Below are positions 1-7,376 of a stretch of 16,220 bases of DNA, piece by piece; the first letter of the stretch is position 1, and each line of letters starts with the position of its first letter. The DNA is from JACPSX01 sp035288405 [NCBI: bacterium] (GTDB taxonomy: Bacteria; JACPSX01). Both the position numbers and the translations under genes were made by a program. Location of the stretch: contig DATEAK010000099.1 of the NCBI GenBank assembly GCA_035288405.1, positions 1-16,220 of the forward strand, given 5' to 3'. The notes under the pieces are model-generated. The model was not told the DNA's origin. It ran no database searches and saw nothing but the letters and a program-made list of their open reading frames with translations.

Positions 1-917
1 ACGATGTCCGTCACCTGCGCCCCTCTGGACCGCATTGCGGTGAAAGCTTCGTGACCCGGGGTATCCAGAAAGGTGATCTTACGACCGTTCGTCTGAACCT
101 CATAGGCCCCGATGTGCTGCGTGATCCCTCCGGCTTCTCCTCCCGTTACGTTCGTCTTCCGGATCGCGTCTAGAAGCGAGGTCTTGCCGTGGTCCACGTG
201 CCCCATGATGGTGACTACCGGAGCCCTGGGCTCCAAGCCAGCGAGGTCTTCTGCATCTTGGACTTCGCCCCGCTCCTCCCCCAGAGCAGCCCCCTCAACA
301 CGAAAGCCGAATTTCTCGGCGATGGACCTGGCCGCTTCCACATCGAGAAGCTGATTGATGGAAGCCATTACTTTCATTTCGATGAGTTTTTTGATGACCT
401 CCTGAGGCTTCAGCGAGAGGCGCTCCGAGAGTTCCTTCACGGTGATTGCCTCTCCGATCCGAATTACCTTTCCTGATTCAGCCGGCTCGGGAGGCGCCAC
501 GGAAACCTGTGTCTCCGCTTCGGGGGCTTGCTTCGGTGTTGCTACTTCCGCCGTCCCGACAGTCGCAGCGACGGCGGTGACAGCTTCCTTCGGTTGCACA
601 ATCTCCGGGATCACTCGGGCAGGAGGCTCTACGACCCTCGGAGGCTCGACCAGTGCTGCAATGTCCCGGAGAGGAGCTTCCTTTTTCTTGCCGGCCGGCT
701 TCGTTTTCTTGACTACAGCAGGCTCGGCTTGAACCGGAGGAGCGGCAGGGGTTGTCTTGTCCTTCTTCAGCAACTCCGTGATAAGCTCCACTGCCTCTGC
801 ATCCAAGGAACTCATATGGCTCTTGGCGGAAATCCCCTCTTTGGCCAAGATTGCGATGAGATCTTTGCTGGTCATCCCCAGATTCTTGGCCAGCTCGTGA
901 ACCCGAAGATTTGACAT
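1..917 (-). CDS. infB: Translation initiation factor IF-2, N-terminal part (partial)
   Basis: IF-2 is the GTPase that brings initiator fMet-tRNA to the 30S subunit and promotes subunit joining. Translating from ATG at 917 gives 305 codons before the window ends. Residues 1-52 form an IF2_N domain (start [15 protein letters not shown]). A linker rich in Pro, Ala, Val and Glu follows at about 55-145. A second IF2_N-like module with [10 protein letters not shown] is at about 150-205. The G domain then begins, with P-loop GHVDHGKT at about 239-246, switch region [10 protein letters not shown] and G3 motif DTPGHEAF. Domains G4/G5, II, III and C lie outside the window. The gene follows the ylxR-L7Ae gene by 17 bases, and GGGTGGTGAT upstream of the ATG can serve as ribosome binding site. 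The rimP-nusA-ylxR-infB order is widely conserved. Identification is secure; the only incompleteness is the window edge. Confidence 0.97.
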   Translation of the reverse strand, partial: MSNLRVHELAKNLGMTSKDLIAILAKEGISAKSHMSSLDAEAVELITELLKKDKTTPAAPPVQAEPAVVKKTKPAGKKKEAPLRDIAALVEPPRVVEPPARVIPEIVQPKEAVTAVAATVGTAEVATPKQAPEAETQVSVAPPEPAESGKVIRIGEAITVKELSERLSLKPQEVIKKLIEMKVMASINQLLDVEAARSIAEKFGFRVEGAALGEERGEVQDAEDLAGLEPRAPVVTIMGHVDHGKTSLLDAIRKTNVTGGEAGGITQHIGAYEVQTNGRKITFLDTPGHEAFTAMRSRGAQVTDI

Positions 918-934
918 TCCTATCACCACCCTTC

Positions 935-1588
935 TTAAGACCGATTTTCCCTTCGCCCTATGGAGACAGGCGGGGAGCCCAGCATCCCTTCTGATGGCTG
1001 GAAGCGCCGCAGTCTGTCGCGCAAAACCAGTAACTCGTCGGCAAACCCTCTATGCGTAACCCCTACGAAATCCATGGCTCCTCGTCCGCTGATCTGTCCC
1101 AGATCGGTCAACGGTAGCGCGTTAAGTTGAGGTATGGAGCGAACCTCGCATCGGTTCGTCATCTCCTGCCGCCGGGATTCTTCACAATCCGAAGCCACCG
1201 CGATCAAGCGGAGACGACCGTCCTCGATGGCCTCTCTAACCTCCACCCTCCCGAGCACCGCCTTCCGGGCCTTACAGACTATACAAAGAAGATTCTTCAT
1301 GCTCTCCTTGAGCTGAAGAATCAGTTGCTCTATAAATGCGCCCACTGGGGCAGTCTGGAAATTCTCCTCTCGAAACGCACGACGAAGTCGAGCCGGATCC
1401 AACGCTTTTTGTAAACAGTGGAGGTCATAGCAAACATATCCTCCCCTTCCGGGTAGGCGCTTTTTGAGGTCGGGAACTAAATCACCGGTCGGCCCCCGGA
1501 CAATCCTTAAGAACTCTCCCTGGGGAAGCTGTTGCCGGCAACCCAGGCAGGTTCGGATCCGTTCACTCGCCTCCTCCGTCTTCCTCAT
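935..1588 (-). CDS. YlxR (DUF448) - L7Ae/YlxQ-like fusion RNA-binding protein
   Basis: A 217-residue protein joins two small proteins that are separate genes (ylxR and ylxQ) in Bacillus-type nusA operons. Residues 1 to about 90 are a YlxR/DUF448 domain with the signature RTCLGCRQ, a later [13 protein letters not shown] segment and so a CxxC...CxxxxC set of cysteines. From about residue 98 ([15 protein letters not shown]) an L7Ae/L30e-like fold begins, with a typical [11 protein letters not shown] strand-loop. Both families bind RNA or nucleic acid; YlxQ-like proteins bind kink-turns, and the cellular role of YlxR is poorly defined. I chose ATG at 1588, 26 bases inside the end of nusA. The longer frame to 1618 would run further into nusA and adds residues not expected of YlxR. 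Fusions of this kind are, to my knowledge, seen in deltaproteobacteria. Translational coupling with nusA is likely. Confidence 0.88.
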   Translation of the reverse strand: MRKTEEASERIRTCLGCRQQLPQGEFLRIVRGPTGDLVPDLKKRLPGRGGYVCYDLHCLQKALDPARLRRAFREENFQTAPVGAFIEQLILQLKESMKNLLCIVCKARKAVLGRVEVREAIEDGRLRLIAVASDCEESRRQEMTNRCEVRSIPQLNALPLTDLGQISGRGAMDFVGVTHRGFADELLVLRDRLRRFQPSEGMLGSPPVSIGRRENRS

Positions 1589-3134
1589 TCCCCGATTCCC
1601 CGTTGCCCTTCTCCACAAATTCCCGGGCTTTCTGGATTAATCCGACCGCTTTCGCCTTGCCTATGCCGGGAATCTCGGTCAATTTCTCCTCGCTCGTTTG
1701 AGACAAGACCTCGACAGTAGCAACCCCATGTTCCTCAAGCAGCTGCGCCGTTTTCTCTCCAACTCCCTCCAGATCCAACAGGGAGTGCCCCTGTGCTGTG
1801 CCTCCTTCGGGAGCGGTCAAAACCGCGCTGTCCGCCTCTTCCGTCGGTCCGGGCGAGTCGTACGTCTCTCCGCGCACAAACGCCTGGGCCAGTTCCTTGA
1901 TCTTGACGGCTCCCTCCCGGTCGATGCCGGGAATGCCCTCCAATTTTTCCAGGGGTGCTTCCAGGACCGACGTTAGATTGGACAACCCATTTTCCAGGAG
2001 TAATTGAACCGTTTCCTCCTCCAGCCCCTTCAGGGCTTGGACCCCGGTCAGGTCGCCTCGGGCCTTTTCCAGGGCGATCTTTTGCCGCTCCGTCTCCTGC
2101 TTCCCGTGCTCCGCCTCGCTCTTGATGTCGATTCTCCACTGGGACAGCTTGGCGGCGAGCCGAACATTTTGCCCCTTCTTCCCGATAGCCAGAGACAACT
2201 GATCGTCGGGAACAATGACCTCCATGGCTTTTTCTTGAGGATTTGCCGTAATCTTGAACACTTTGGCGGGACTCAAGGCGTTCTTCACAAAGTCGACGGG
2301 ATCGTCCGTCCACTGGATGATATCGATTTTTTCGCCACGCAATTCCTGAACGATCGCCTGTACCCGTGACCCCCGCACTCCGACACAGGCGCCGACGGGG
2401 TCCACATCCTTCGCCTTGGCCCTCACGGCGATTTTAGCCCGGCCGCTCGGCTCCCGAACCCCCGCCACAATCTCCACCGTCCCCTCAGCCACCTCGGGAA
2501 CCTCGAGTTCGAAGAGCTTTTTCAGGAATCCTGAGTGAGTACGGGACAGGATGACCTGGGGCCCCCTCGGCGTTTTCTTAACTTCCACGATGTAGGCACG
2601 GATCCGCTCGCCGCGCCGGAAGACTTCACGGAAAGACTGCTCGCGGCGTGGGAGGACACCCTCGGTCTTGCCCATGTCGACGATGATGTTTCCCCTCTCA
2701 ATCCTCATGACAACGCAATTGACCAGTTCTCCCTCGCGACCCCGGAACTCGTTAAAAATAATCTCCCTCTCCGCTTCACGGACTCTCTGGACGATCACCT
2801 GCTTGGCCGTTTGTGCGGCAATCCGACCCAATCCCGCCATCTGCAAGCGAATCTGGATTTTGCCTCCGAGCTCCGCGTTGGGATTCAAGGCTTTGGCATC
2901 GGCCAGCGAGATCTGGGTTTCGATATCTTCCACCACCTCGACGATATCTTTGACGTCAAATAGGTCAACCTCGCCCGACTCCGGATCCAGCCGGGCTTCC
3001 ATATTACCGACTCCGGCAAACCTCTTTTTCGAAGCCGAAACGACAGCAGCTTCCACCGCCTGCACCAGGGTCTCCCGGGAGATCCCCTTTTCCCGACCGA
3101 TTTGTTCAATTACCCGAATCAGTTCCTGCCCCAT
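1563..3134 (-). CDS. nusA: Transcription termination/antitermination factor NusA
   Basis: NusA binds RNA polymerase and nascent RNA, stimulates pausing and intrinsic termination, and takes part in antitermination complexes. The 523-residue product has the full layout: RNAP-binding N-terminal domain (1 to about 125), S1 domain (about 136-200, ending ILSRTH), KH1 (about 225-290, with [14 protein letters not shown]), KH2 (about 300-350, with [16 protein letters not shown]) and two C-terminal helix-hairpin-helix modules (about 364-420 with [10 protein letters not shown], and 452-508 with [12 protein letters not shown]). Paired C-terminal modules recall the acidic repeats of proteobacterial NusA; many Gram-positive NusA proteins stop after KH2. 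ATG at 3134 is preferred because GGGGAGG lies 9 bases upstream; an in-frame TTG at 3140 is too close to it. The gene starts 24 bases after rimP and overlaps the ylxR gene. Confidence 0.97.
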   Translation of the reverse strand: MGQELIRVIEQIGREKGISRETLVQAVEAAVVSASKKRFAGVGNMEARLDPESGEVDLFDVKDIVEVVEDIETQISLADAKALNPNAELGGKIQIRLQMAGLGRIAAQTAKQVIVQRVREAEREIIFNEFRGREGELVNCVVMRIERGNIIVDMGKTEGVLPRREQSFREVFRRGERIRAYIVEVKKTPRGPQVILSRTHSGFLKKLFELEVPEVAEGTVEIVAGVREPSGRAKIAVRAKAKDVDPVGACVGVRGSRVQAIVQELRGEKIDIIQWTDDPVDFVKNALSPAKVFKITANPQEKAMEVIVPDDQLSLAIGKKGQNVRLAAKLSQWRIDIKSEAEHGKQETERQKIALEKARGDLTGVQALKGLEEETVQLLLENGLSNLTSVLEAPLEKLEGIPGIDREGAVKIKELAQAFVRGETYDSPGPTEEADSAVLTAPEGGTAQGHSLLDLEGVGEKTAQLLEEHGVATVEVLSQTSEEKLTEIPGIGKAKAVGLIQKAREFVEKGNGESGNEEDGGGE

Positions 3135-3158
3135 CAGCAAAGCCTCCCCACTGCTGAA

Positions 3159-3623
3159 CTACCACTCAACTTCGAGTCGAGCCCGGGTTACAGCTTCATA
3201 GGGAAGTTCAACCAAATGTCCATCCGGCAATTCCAGGACAATCTGATTGTTTTCAAACTTGACGAGCCTTCCCAGAAAATTACGTCTCCCCTCCACGAGG
3301 ATCGCGGTCGAAATCCGGACCAACCTGCCGCAGCTCCTGGTAAAGTCTTCAGGACGCTTTAGGGCTCGGTCCAGCCCCGGAGATGAAACCTCTAGAACGT
3401 AATGATGAGGGATCACATTTTCCATCTCGATCAGCTCCCCGGCTAGGTAGCTCATGGCCTCGCAATCCTCCAACCCGATCCCTCCTTCCTTATCGATAAA
3501 AAGGCGCAGAATCCAGCGGCCTTTCTCTCTTTTGTATTCCACATCGAGAAGTTCGAGGCCCTGGGCCTCGATGGCAGGCCGTGTCAGCTGTTCCACGCGC
3601 TCGATGACCGTTTCTTTAAGCAC
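3159..3623 (-). CDS. rimP: Ribosome maturation factor RimP
   Basis: RimP assists maturation of the 30S subunit. The 154-residue product starting at GTG 3623 has the family's two domains: an N-terminal alpha/beta domain containing GLELLDVEYKREKGRWILRL and the conserved IDKEGGIGLEDCEAMS, then the hinge signature LEVSSPGLDRALKRPEDF, and a C-terminal Sm-like barrel (ITARVR-type core, here LVKFENNQIVLELPDG). The frame remains open upstream to 3695, but that extension would run through an intrinsic terminator hairpin and matches no RimP, so the GTG was chosen. Its Shine-Dalgarno is weak (GGGGTCAGG just upstream), which fits possible translational coupling to a short leader ORF ending 8 bases inside the gene. 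The gene heads the rimP-nusA-ylxR-infB operon. Confidence 0.95.
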   Translation of the reverse strand: MLKETVIERVEQLTRPAIEAQGLELLDVEYKREKGRWILRLFIDKEGGIGLEDCEAMSYLAGELIEMENVIPHHYVLEVSSPGLDRALKRPEDFTRSCGRLVRISTAILVEGRRNFLGRLVKFENNQIVLELPDGHLVELPYEAVTRARLEVEW

Positions 3624-3699
3624 GGGCCTGACCCCGGGAATAAAAAGGGAACAAAAAAAGTGGGCTTGGGCCCACTTCGTCGAACCACAGATCAAGCAT
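3616..3699 (-). CDS. Possible 27-residue leader ORF upstream of rimP (speculative)
   Basis: An ATG at 3699 opens 27 codons (MLDLWFDEVG...) and stops at TAA 3618-3616, 8 bases inside rimP. The ORF spans the terminator hairpin at 3658-3677. The ATG sits about 6 bases after the predicted -10 hexamer, so a transcript starting at the A of this ATG would be leaderless; no Shine-Dalgarno is present. A ribosome crossing the hairpin could prevent its folding and allow transcription of rimP. The peptide resembles no family I know. It may be chance, because a frame of this length is common. Reported for its position only. Confidence 0.2.
   Translation of the reverse strand: MLDLWFDEVGPSPLFLFPFYSRGQARA
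3653..3677 (-). terminator. Intrinsic terminator between rseP and rimP (possible attenuator)
   Basis: Minus-strand RNA folds into a perfect 8-bp stem AAGUGGGC/GCCCACUU with a CCAA loop, followed directly by a U-run (A-run 3653-3659 on the plus strand). This is a textbook Rho-independent terminator for minus-strand transcription; no T-run follows it on the plus strand. It could end the DUF4390-to-rseP operon. Because a good promoter lies between rseP and the hairpin, it may also act as an attenuator in the rimP leader. NusA, encoded downstream, stimulates such terminators, so feedback control is conceivable. Confidence 0.82.
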
Positions 3700-3704
3700 T
3701 TTTT

Positions 3705-3732
3705 ATTTTACTACCTTTCACTTTAATTTCAA
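3705..3732 (-). promoter_or_regulatory. Predicted sigma70-type promoter for rimP-nusA-infB
   Basis: On the minus strand a TTGAAA hexamer (3732-3727) is separated by 16 bases from TAAAAT (3710-3705); each matches the sigma70 consensus at 5 of 6 positions. The surroundings are markedly AT-rich compared with the GC-rich genes. Transcription would begin near 3699, about 75 bases before the rimP GTG, and would meet the terminator hairpin almost at once. It lies just after the rseP stop codon, giving the translation-factor operon its own start. Confidence 0.6.
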
Positions 3733-3741
3733 CACAAAAGA

Positions 3742-4806
3742 TTACTGGGCGGGTCCCAGGAAAAGCCGCACAAGATCATTGTAGAAGGCAAAAACCATGA
3801 GGGAAATCAGCAAGACCAAGCCCACTTGCTGGGCGACCTCCCTCTTTCGCAAGCTGATCGGCTTCCCCTTGATCGCTTCCAGAACGAAGAACGTGATGTG
3901 ACCGCCGTCCAGAACGGGAATGGGGAGCAAATTGAGGATTCCCAAATTAATACTGAGGAGGGCCACGAAGTGAATTAGGCTGACGATCCCCATACGGGCC
4001 GTCTCTCCGGCCATTTGGAAGATTAGAATCGGGCCTCCGATCGTGCTGGCAGGGATAACGCGAGAAATGATCTTCACAATGCTCTGCAAGGTGAGCATGA
4101 TGATCGCCCAGGTGCGCTCCAGTCCCTTCCCGATGGCCGCCAACGGGTTATACCGCTTTGTGATAAATTTACCGCTGGCCTCGATTCCAATACGGCCTAC
4201 CAGTATTTGCTCGCCAAAAAGATTCTTCACCGAATCCGCGCGCGGAGTTATCCTGACCTGAAATTCCTGGTCCCCACGAAGCACTTTAAAGTCCAATGGC
4301 TTCCCGGCGCTCTTGTGGATGATGTCGGCAAGCTCATCCCACTCCCGGACCTGAACATCTCCAACGGCTAGGAGCCGATCCCCTTTCTGGAGCCCCGCCT
4401 GTTGCGCCGAGGACCCCGGAGCAACCCCGCTGATCTCTGTAGTCATCACCGGCACTCCAACCATGAAGACCACCACGTAAAGCACGGCGGCAAACAGGAG
4501 GTTGAAAGTCGGCCCTGCCAGAACCACGGCTAAACGCGTCCATACGGGTTTTAAGGAGAAAGACTTCTCCGGATCGGCACATTCCTCATCCGGATTCTCG
4601 CCGGCAAGTTTCACGTAGCCACCCAGCGGAATGGCAGAGATCCGGTACTCCGTCTCCCCTCTTTGCGTGGCTACCAGTTTCGGACCGAACCCGAGGGAAA
4701 ATTTCTCCACCCCCACCCCAAGTTGGCGGGCCACCAAAAAATGACCCAACTCGTGCACAAAAATCAGAATTCCGAGAGCCAGGACAGCGCTCAAGATCGT
4801 GATCAC
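3742..4806 (-). CDS. rseP: RseP-type intramembrane zinc metalloprotease (site-2 protease)
   Basis: The 354-residue inner-membrane protease cleaves transmembrane substrates; in E. coli RseP degrades the anti-sigma factor RseA and remnant signal peptides. The first helix carries the zinc-binding HELGH (residues 18-22). A PDZ domain follows at about 120-205 (GVAPGSSAQQAGLQKGDRLL), and the C-terminal helix bears NLLPIPVLDGGH with the third metal ligand Asp. One PDZ domain and 354 residues make it shorter than the two-PDZ E. coli protein (about 450) and closer to RasP/MmpA-like members. Start is GTG 4806, with GGAGGAG 7 bases upstream. It follows lolA by 70 bases, unlike the usual neighbourhood with dxr, cdsA and uppS. 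No RseA or RpoE homologue is seen here, so its substrate is unknown. Confidence 0.94.
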   Translation of the reverse strand: MITILSAVLALGILIFVHELGHFLVARQLGVGVEKFSLGFGPKLVATQRGETEYRISAIPLGGYVKLAGENPDEECADPEKSFSLKPVWTRLAVVLAGPTFNLLFAAVLYVVVFMVGVPVMTTEISGVAPGSSAQQAGLQKGDRLLAVGDVQVREWDELADIIHKSAGKPLDFKVLRGDQEFQVRITPRADSVKNLFGEQILVGRIGIEASGKFITKRYNPLAAIGKGLERTWAIIMLTLQSIVKIISRVIPASTIGGPILIFQMAGETARMGIVSLIHFVALLSINLGILNLLPIPVLDGGHITFFVLEAIKGKPISLRKREVAQQVGLVLLISLMVFAFYNDLVRLFLGPAQ

Positions 4807-4876
4807 TAACCATCTCCTCCAGCATCAAATCTCTGCTTTAAAACACCAGCAAAGGTTTCATTTATCCCACGGCTTC

Positions 4877-5599
4877 TCAACGCCACATCGAAATCCCCTG
4901 CAAGGATTCCACCTGCACTCCTGATGGTGGAGTAAAACGGAATAGCGAAGAAGAAAGCCCCACATTAAATCGGATGTTTGAGAATTCCAATGTAGTTTTA
5001 TTACCGAACGGGTCCCAGAAACTCACCTTTTTGATCCAGTAGTTGCCCCGATCCACCTCCAGCGAGAGCCTTTCAACGGCCGGCAGGGGTTCCTTGGGGA
5101 GCAGCTCCACCACGTATAGGTTCGGGTTTGCATTCTCCTTCTCGCTCAACGGGCGCGCCTTAAACTCCTCATCGATCTTCCCCGTGCCGGTAAGGAAAGA
5201 AAGCGGCGTCTTCCCGGCACTAAACAGGTCATCTTTGTAGGCAACTTTTTCCGCCGCAGCGTAACGCCATAAGATCTTCCCGTCACTGAGCAGCACCTGT
5301 GATTCCGGCTTGGTGTAGTCCCACCGGATCATTCCCGGCTTTTTAATCCGCACTCTCCCGCTTGCCCGCTGCTCCTGCTGTCCGCCTGTGGGCCCGCCGA
5401 CGGCGAGAGACTTTAAAGTCGAAACCTGCGCGAAATCCGCCGAAAGGTCTCCCGTCTGATCGTATACCTTCTGGATACGCTGAACGATTTCCGTTAGGGA
5501 AGGGGTCTCAGAGGTTCGTCCCGCCGCTCCCGACAGGAGCAGAAGACTCCCTATTAAACTCAGCCCGAACCTGATTTTATTAAAGCATCCAATCCTCAT
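4877..5599 (-). CDS. lolA: Periplasmic outer-membrane lipoprotein carrier LolA
   Basis: LolA accepts lipoproteins from the LolCDE transporter and ferries them through the periplasm to the outer membrane. The 240-residue precursor from ATG 5599 begins with MRIGCFNKIRFGL and a hydrophobic stretch SLIGSLLLLSGAAG typical of a Sec signal peptide; no lipobox follows. The mature part shows LolA hallmarks: an early QTGDLSADFAQ helix/strand, the KKPGMIRWDY segment, LLSDGKILWRY, and PFGNKTTLEFSNIRFN near the C terminus with a final FRFTPPSGVQV. GGGGAGG lies 8 bases upstream of this ATG, which is better than the longer frame from 5629. It is separated from purN by 83 bases with no obvious terminator, so it is probably cotranscribed. 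LolB or another OM assembly protein is not visible. Confidence 0.9.
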   Translation of the reverse strand: MRIGCFNKIRFGLSLIGSLLLLSGAAGRTSETPSLTEIVQRIQKVYDQTGDLSADFAQVSTLKSLAVGGPTGGQQEQRASGRVRIKKPGMIRWDYTKPESQVLLSDGKILWRYAAAEKVAYKDDLFSAGKTPLSFLTGTGKIDEEFKARPLSEKENANPNLYVVELLPKEPLPAVERLSLEVDRGNYWIKKVSFWDPFGNKTTLEFSNIRFNVGLSSSLFRFTPPSGVQVESLQGISMWR

Positions 5600-5682
5600 A
5601 TCGTCAACCTCCCCTTTCTGGGTATGCACCCGCTTCTTTGCCTCTCAGAGAAGGAGTTTTCGCCATTTTCGCCGCGCAATTC

Positions 5683-6339
5683 TTAACCCTGTTTGGGCAG
5701 AGGATTCAATAAGAACTCTTTGCTCCGGGTGGAATCTTCTCCCACAAAATGAACTCGTCTCCCCTCCACTTTCAACCTGCCTTCCACGAACGCCTGGACC
5801 GCCAGGGGGTAGATGCGGTGCTCTTGCTGCAGAATCCGGGCCGACAAGCTTTCTTCCGTGTCCCCGGAGAAGACAGGCACCGCTGCCTGAATGATGATCG
5901 GCCCCGTGTCCACTCCTTCATCCACAAAATGGACGGTGCATCCGGAAAGTTTCACCCCATATTCCAGAGATTGGCGCTGCCCGTGCAGCCCCGGAAAAGC
6001 CGGCAAGAGAGCGGGGTGAATGTTCATGATACGCCCCCGGAAATTCTCAATCAGCGTAGGTCCGAGAAGCCGCATAAACCCTGCCAGACAGATCAAATCG
6101 ACTTGCCGGGAACGTAAGACTCGCACCATTTCCTGTTCGAAGCTCGCCCGATTCGGAAATTGCTTCGGGTAGAGAATTTGACTCTCAATCCCGTGGCGGG
6201 CGGCTCTCTCGAGAACGAAGGCCCCCTCCACATCACTGACCACCAGAGCGATCCGCGCTTTGATTCTCCCTTCCTCAACGGCATCAATCAGTGCCTGTAA
6301 GTTTGTTCCGCGCCCGGAGGCCAGCACCGCAATGTTCAT
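5683..6339 (-). CDS. purN: Phosphoribosylglycinamide formyltransferase (GAR transformylase)
   Basis: PurN transfers a formyl group from 10-formyltetrahydrofolate to GAR, the third step of de novo purine synthesis. The 218-residue product starts at ATG 6339, which overlaps the purM stop as ATGA; a longer frame to 6435 runs inside purM and is rejected. Visible are the N-terminal nucleotide-binding strand-loop (VLASGRGTNLQALID), the folate/active-site motif MNIHPALLPAFPGLHG with catalytic Asn and His, and DEGVDTGPIIIQAAVPV carrying the catalytic Asp. The last 20 or so residues (GEDSTRSKEFLLNP) form a tail beyond the usual catalytic fold. The tight overlap with purM implies translational coupling. 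No PurR-like operator was recognised. Confidence 0.96.
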   Translation of the reverse strand: MNIAVLASGRGTNLQALIDAVEEGRIKARIALVVSDVEGAFVLERAARHGIESQILYPKQFPNRASFEQEMVRVLRSRQVDLICLAGFMRLLGPTLIENFRGRIMNIHPALLPAFPGLHGQRQSLEYGVKLSGCTVHFVDEGVDTGPIIIQAAVPVFSGDTEESLSARILQQEHRIYPLAVQAFVEGRLKVEGRRVHFVGEDSTRSKEFLLNPLPKQG

Positions 6340-7376
6340 GTCACGCCAACGATCTGTACACGACAAGGGTCGGAATCCGGCAGTTCGATAACTTCTCCCA
6401 CGAGGAAGGCCCCCTCTCCTTGATTTTGCAGCCACTTCAACACTTCCACGGCATCCTCGCCCGGCAAAATGACGACAAGCCCGATCCCCATGTTGAATGT
6501 CCGGAACATCTCCTGGACCGGAACGTCGCCTTTTTCCTTCAACAGATCAAAGACAGGAGGAATCTTCCACCTCTTGGGATCGAGAGAAACTCCCACCCCT
6601 TGTGGCAAAATGCGCGGAATATTCTCGATCAATCCCCCTCCGGTCACATGAACAGCGCCCCGGATTTGCCAGCGAGCCGTCAGCGCGCCAAACAAGGAGC
6701 AATAGATTCGGGTAGGCTCCAGGAGCTCTTCACCAAGGCTGCGCCCCAGTTCGGGCATTACTTTCTCCAGTGGGAGCACCGCGGTTTCCAGGACTTTTCG
6801 CACCAGGGAATAGCCGTTGCTGTGAAGGCCGCTGGAAGGAATCCCGATGACGGCGTCCCCCTTCCGGATGAGATGGCCGTCGATCGATCGATCCCTTTCC
6901 AAAATTCCCACGACAAAGCCGGCCAGATCGTATTCTCCCTCGCGATACAACCCTGGCATCTCAGCCGTCTCCCCACCCAGCAAAGCACATCCGGCCTGCT
7001 TGCAACCTGCAACGATCCCCTGGACCAGTTTCTCGACCACCCCCAGCTCAAGCCGGCCGGCGGCCAGATAATCCAAAAAGAACAGAGGGTCCGCACCCTG
7101 GACAACAATATCATTCACGCACATGGCGACCAGGTCGATGCCGACCGTATGATGGATACCCATCGACTGGGCAATTTTGACTTTCGTTCCGACTCCATCG
7201 GTGGACGCAACAAGTACCGGCTCCCGGTATCCTCCGGGAACCCGAAATTGCCCCGCAAACCCACCGATGTCGGTTAACACCTCCGGGCGAAACGTGGATC
7301 GGGCCAAGGCCGCAATCTTGCCGATCAGACTCCCTGCGGCATCCAAATCCACGCCGGCATCACGGTAGGTCGTCAT
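6336..7376 (-). CDS. purM: Phosphoribosylformylglycinamidine cyclo-ligase (AIR synthetase)
   Basis: PurM closes the imidazole ring of FGAM with ATP to give AIR, the fifth step of purine synthesis. The 346-residue length is normal. Residues 4-12 hold YRDAGVDLD, a typical PurM N terminus. The glycine-rich ATP-binding loop ASTDGVGTKVKIA, the dimer-core segment IDLVAMCVNDIVVQGADPLFFLDY, ALLGGETAEMPGLY, the SNGYSL loop and the C-terminal GGGLIENIPRILP are all present. ATG 7376 overlaps the stop of the NtrX-LpxC gene as ATGA, so the purine pair is translationally coupled to the lipid A gene. purM followed by purN is a common pair; its position inside an envelope operon is less usual. Confidence 0.97.
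   Translation of the reverse strand: MTTYRDAGVDLDAAGSLIGKIAALARSTFRPEVLTDIGGFAGQFRVPGGYREPVLVASTDGVGTKVKIAQSMGIHHTVGIDLVAMCVNDIVVQGADPLFFLDYLAAGRLELGVVEKLVQGIVAGCKQAGCALLGGETAEMPGLYREGEYDLAGFVVGILERDRSIDGHLIRKGDAVIGIPSSGLHSNGYSLVRKVLETAVLPLEKVMPELGRSLGEELLEPTRIYCSLFGALTARWQIRGAVHVTGGGLIENIPRILPQGVGVSLDPKRWKIPPVFDLLKEKGDVPVQEMFRTFNMGIGLVVILPGEDAVEVLKWLQNQGEGAFLVGEVIELPDSDPCRVQIVGVT

Noticed and set aside
935-1618. Longer ylxR-L7Ae start at 1618
   Set aside because: The extra residues lie entirely within the end of nusA and match no YlxR; ATG 1588 precedes the first family residues.
3159-3695. Longer rimP frame starting upstream at 3695
   Set aside because: It would translate through the terminator hairpin and U-run and adds about 24 residues not found in RimP; GTG 3623 fits the family's N terminus.
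5683-6435. Longer purN frame starting at 6435
   Set aside because: The extension is antisense-free but lies inside purM in another frame; ATG 6339 gives the normal PurN start and an ATGA overlap.
6291-7277. A 328-codon plus-strand frame opposite purM
   Set aside because: It is complementary to a fully recognisable purM, its residue composition is unstructured (many His, Gln, Pro) and no family is recognisable.
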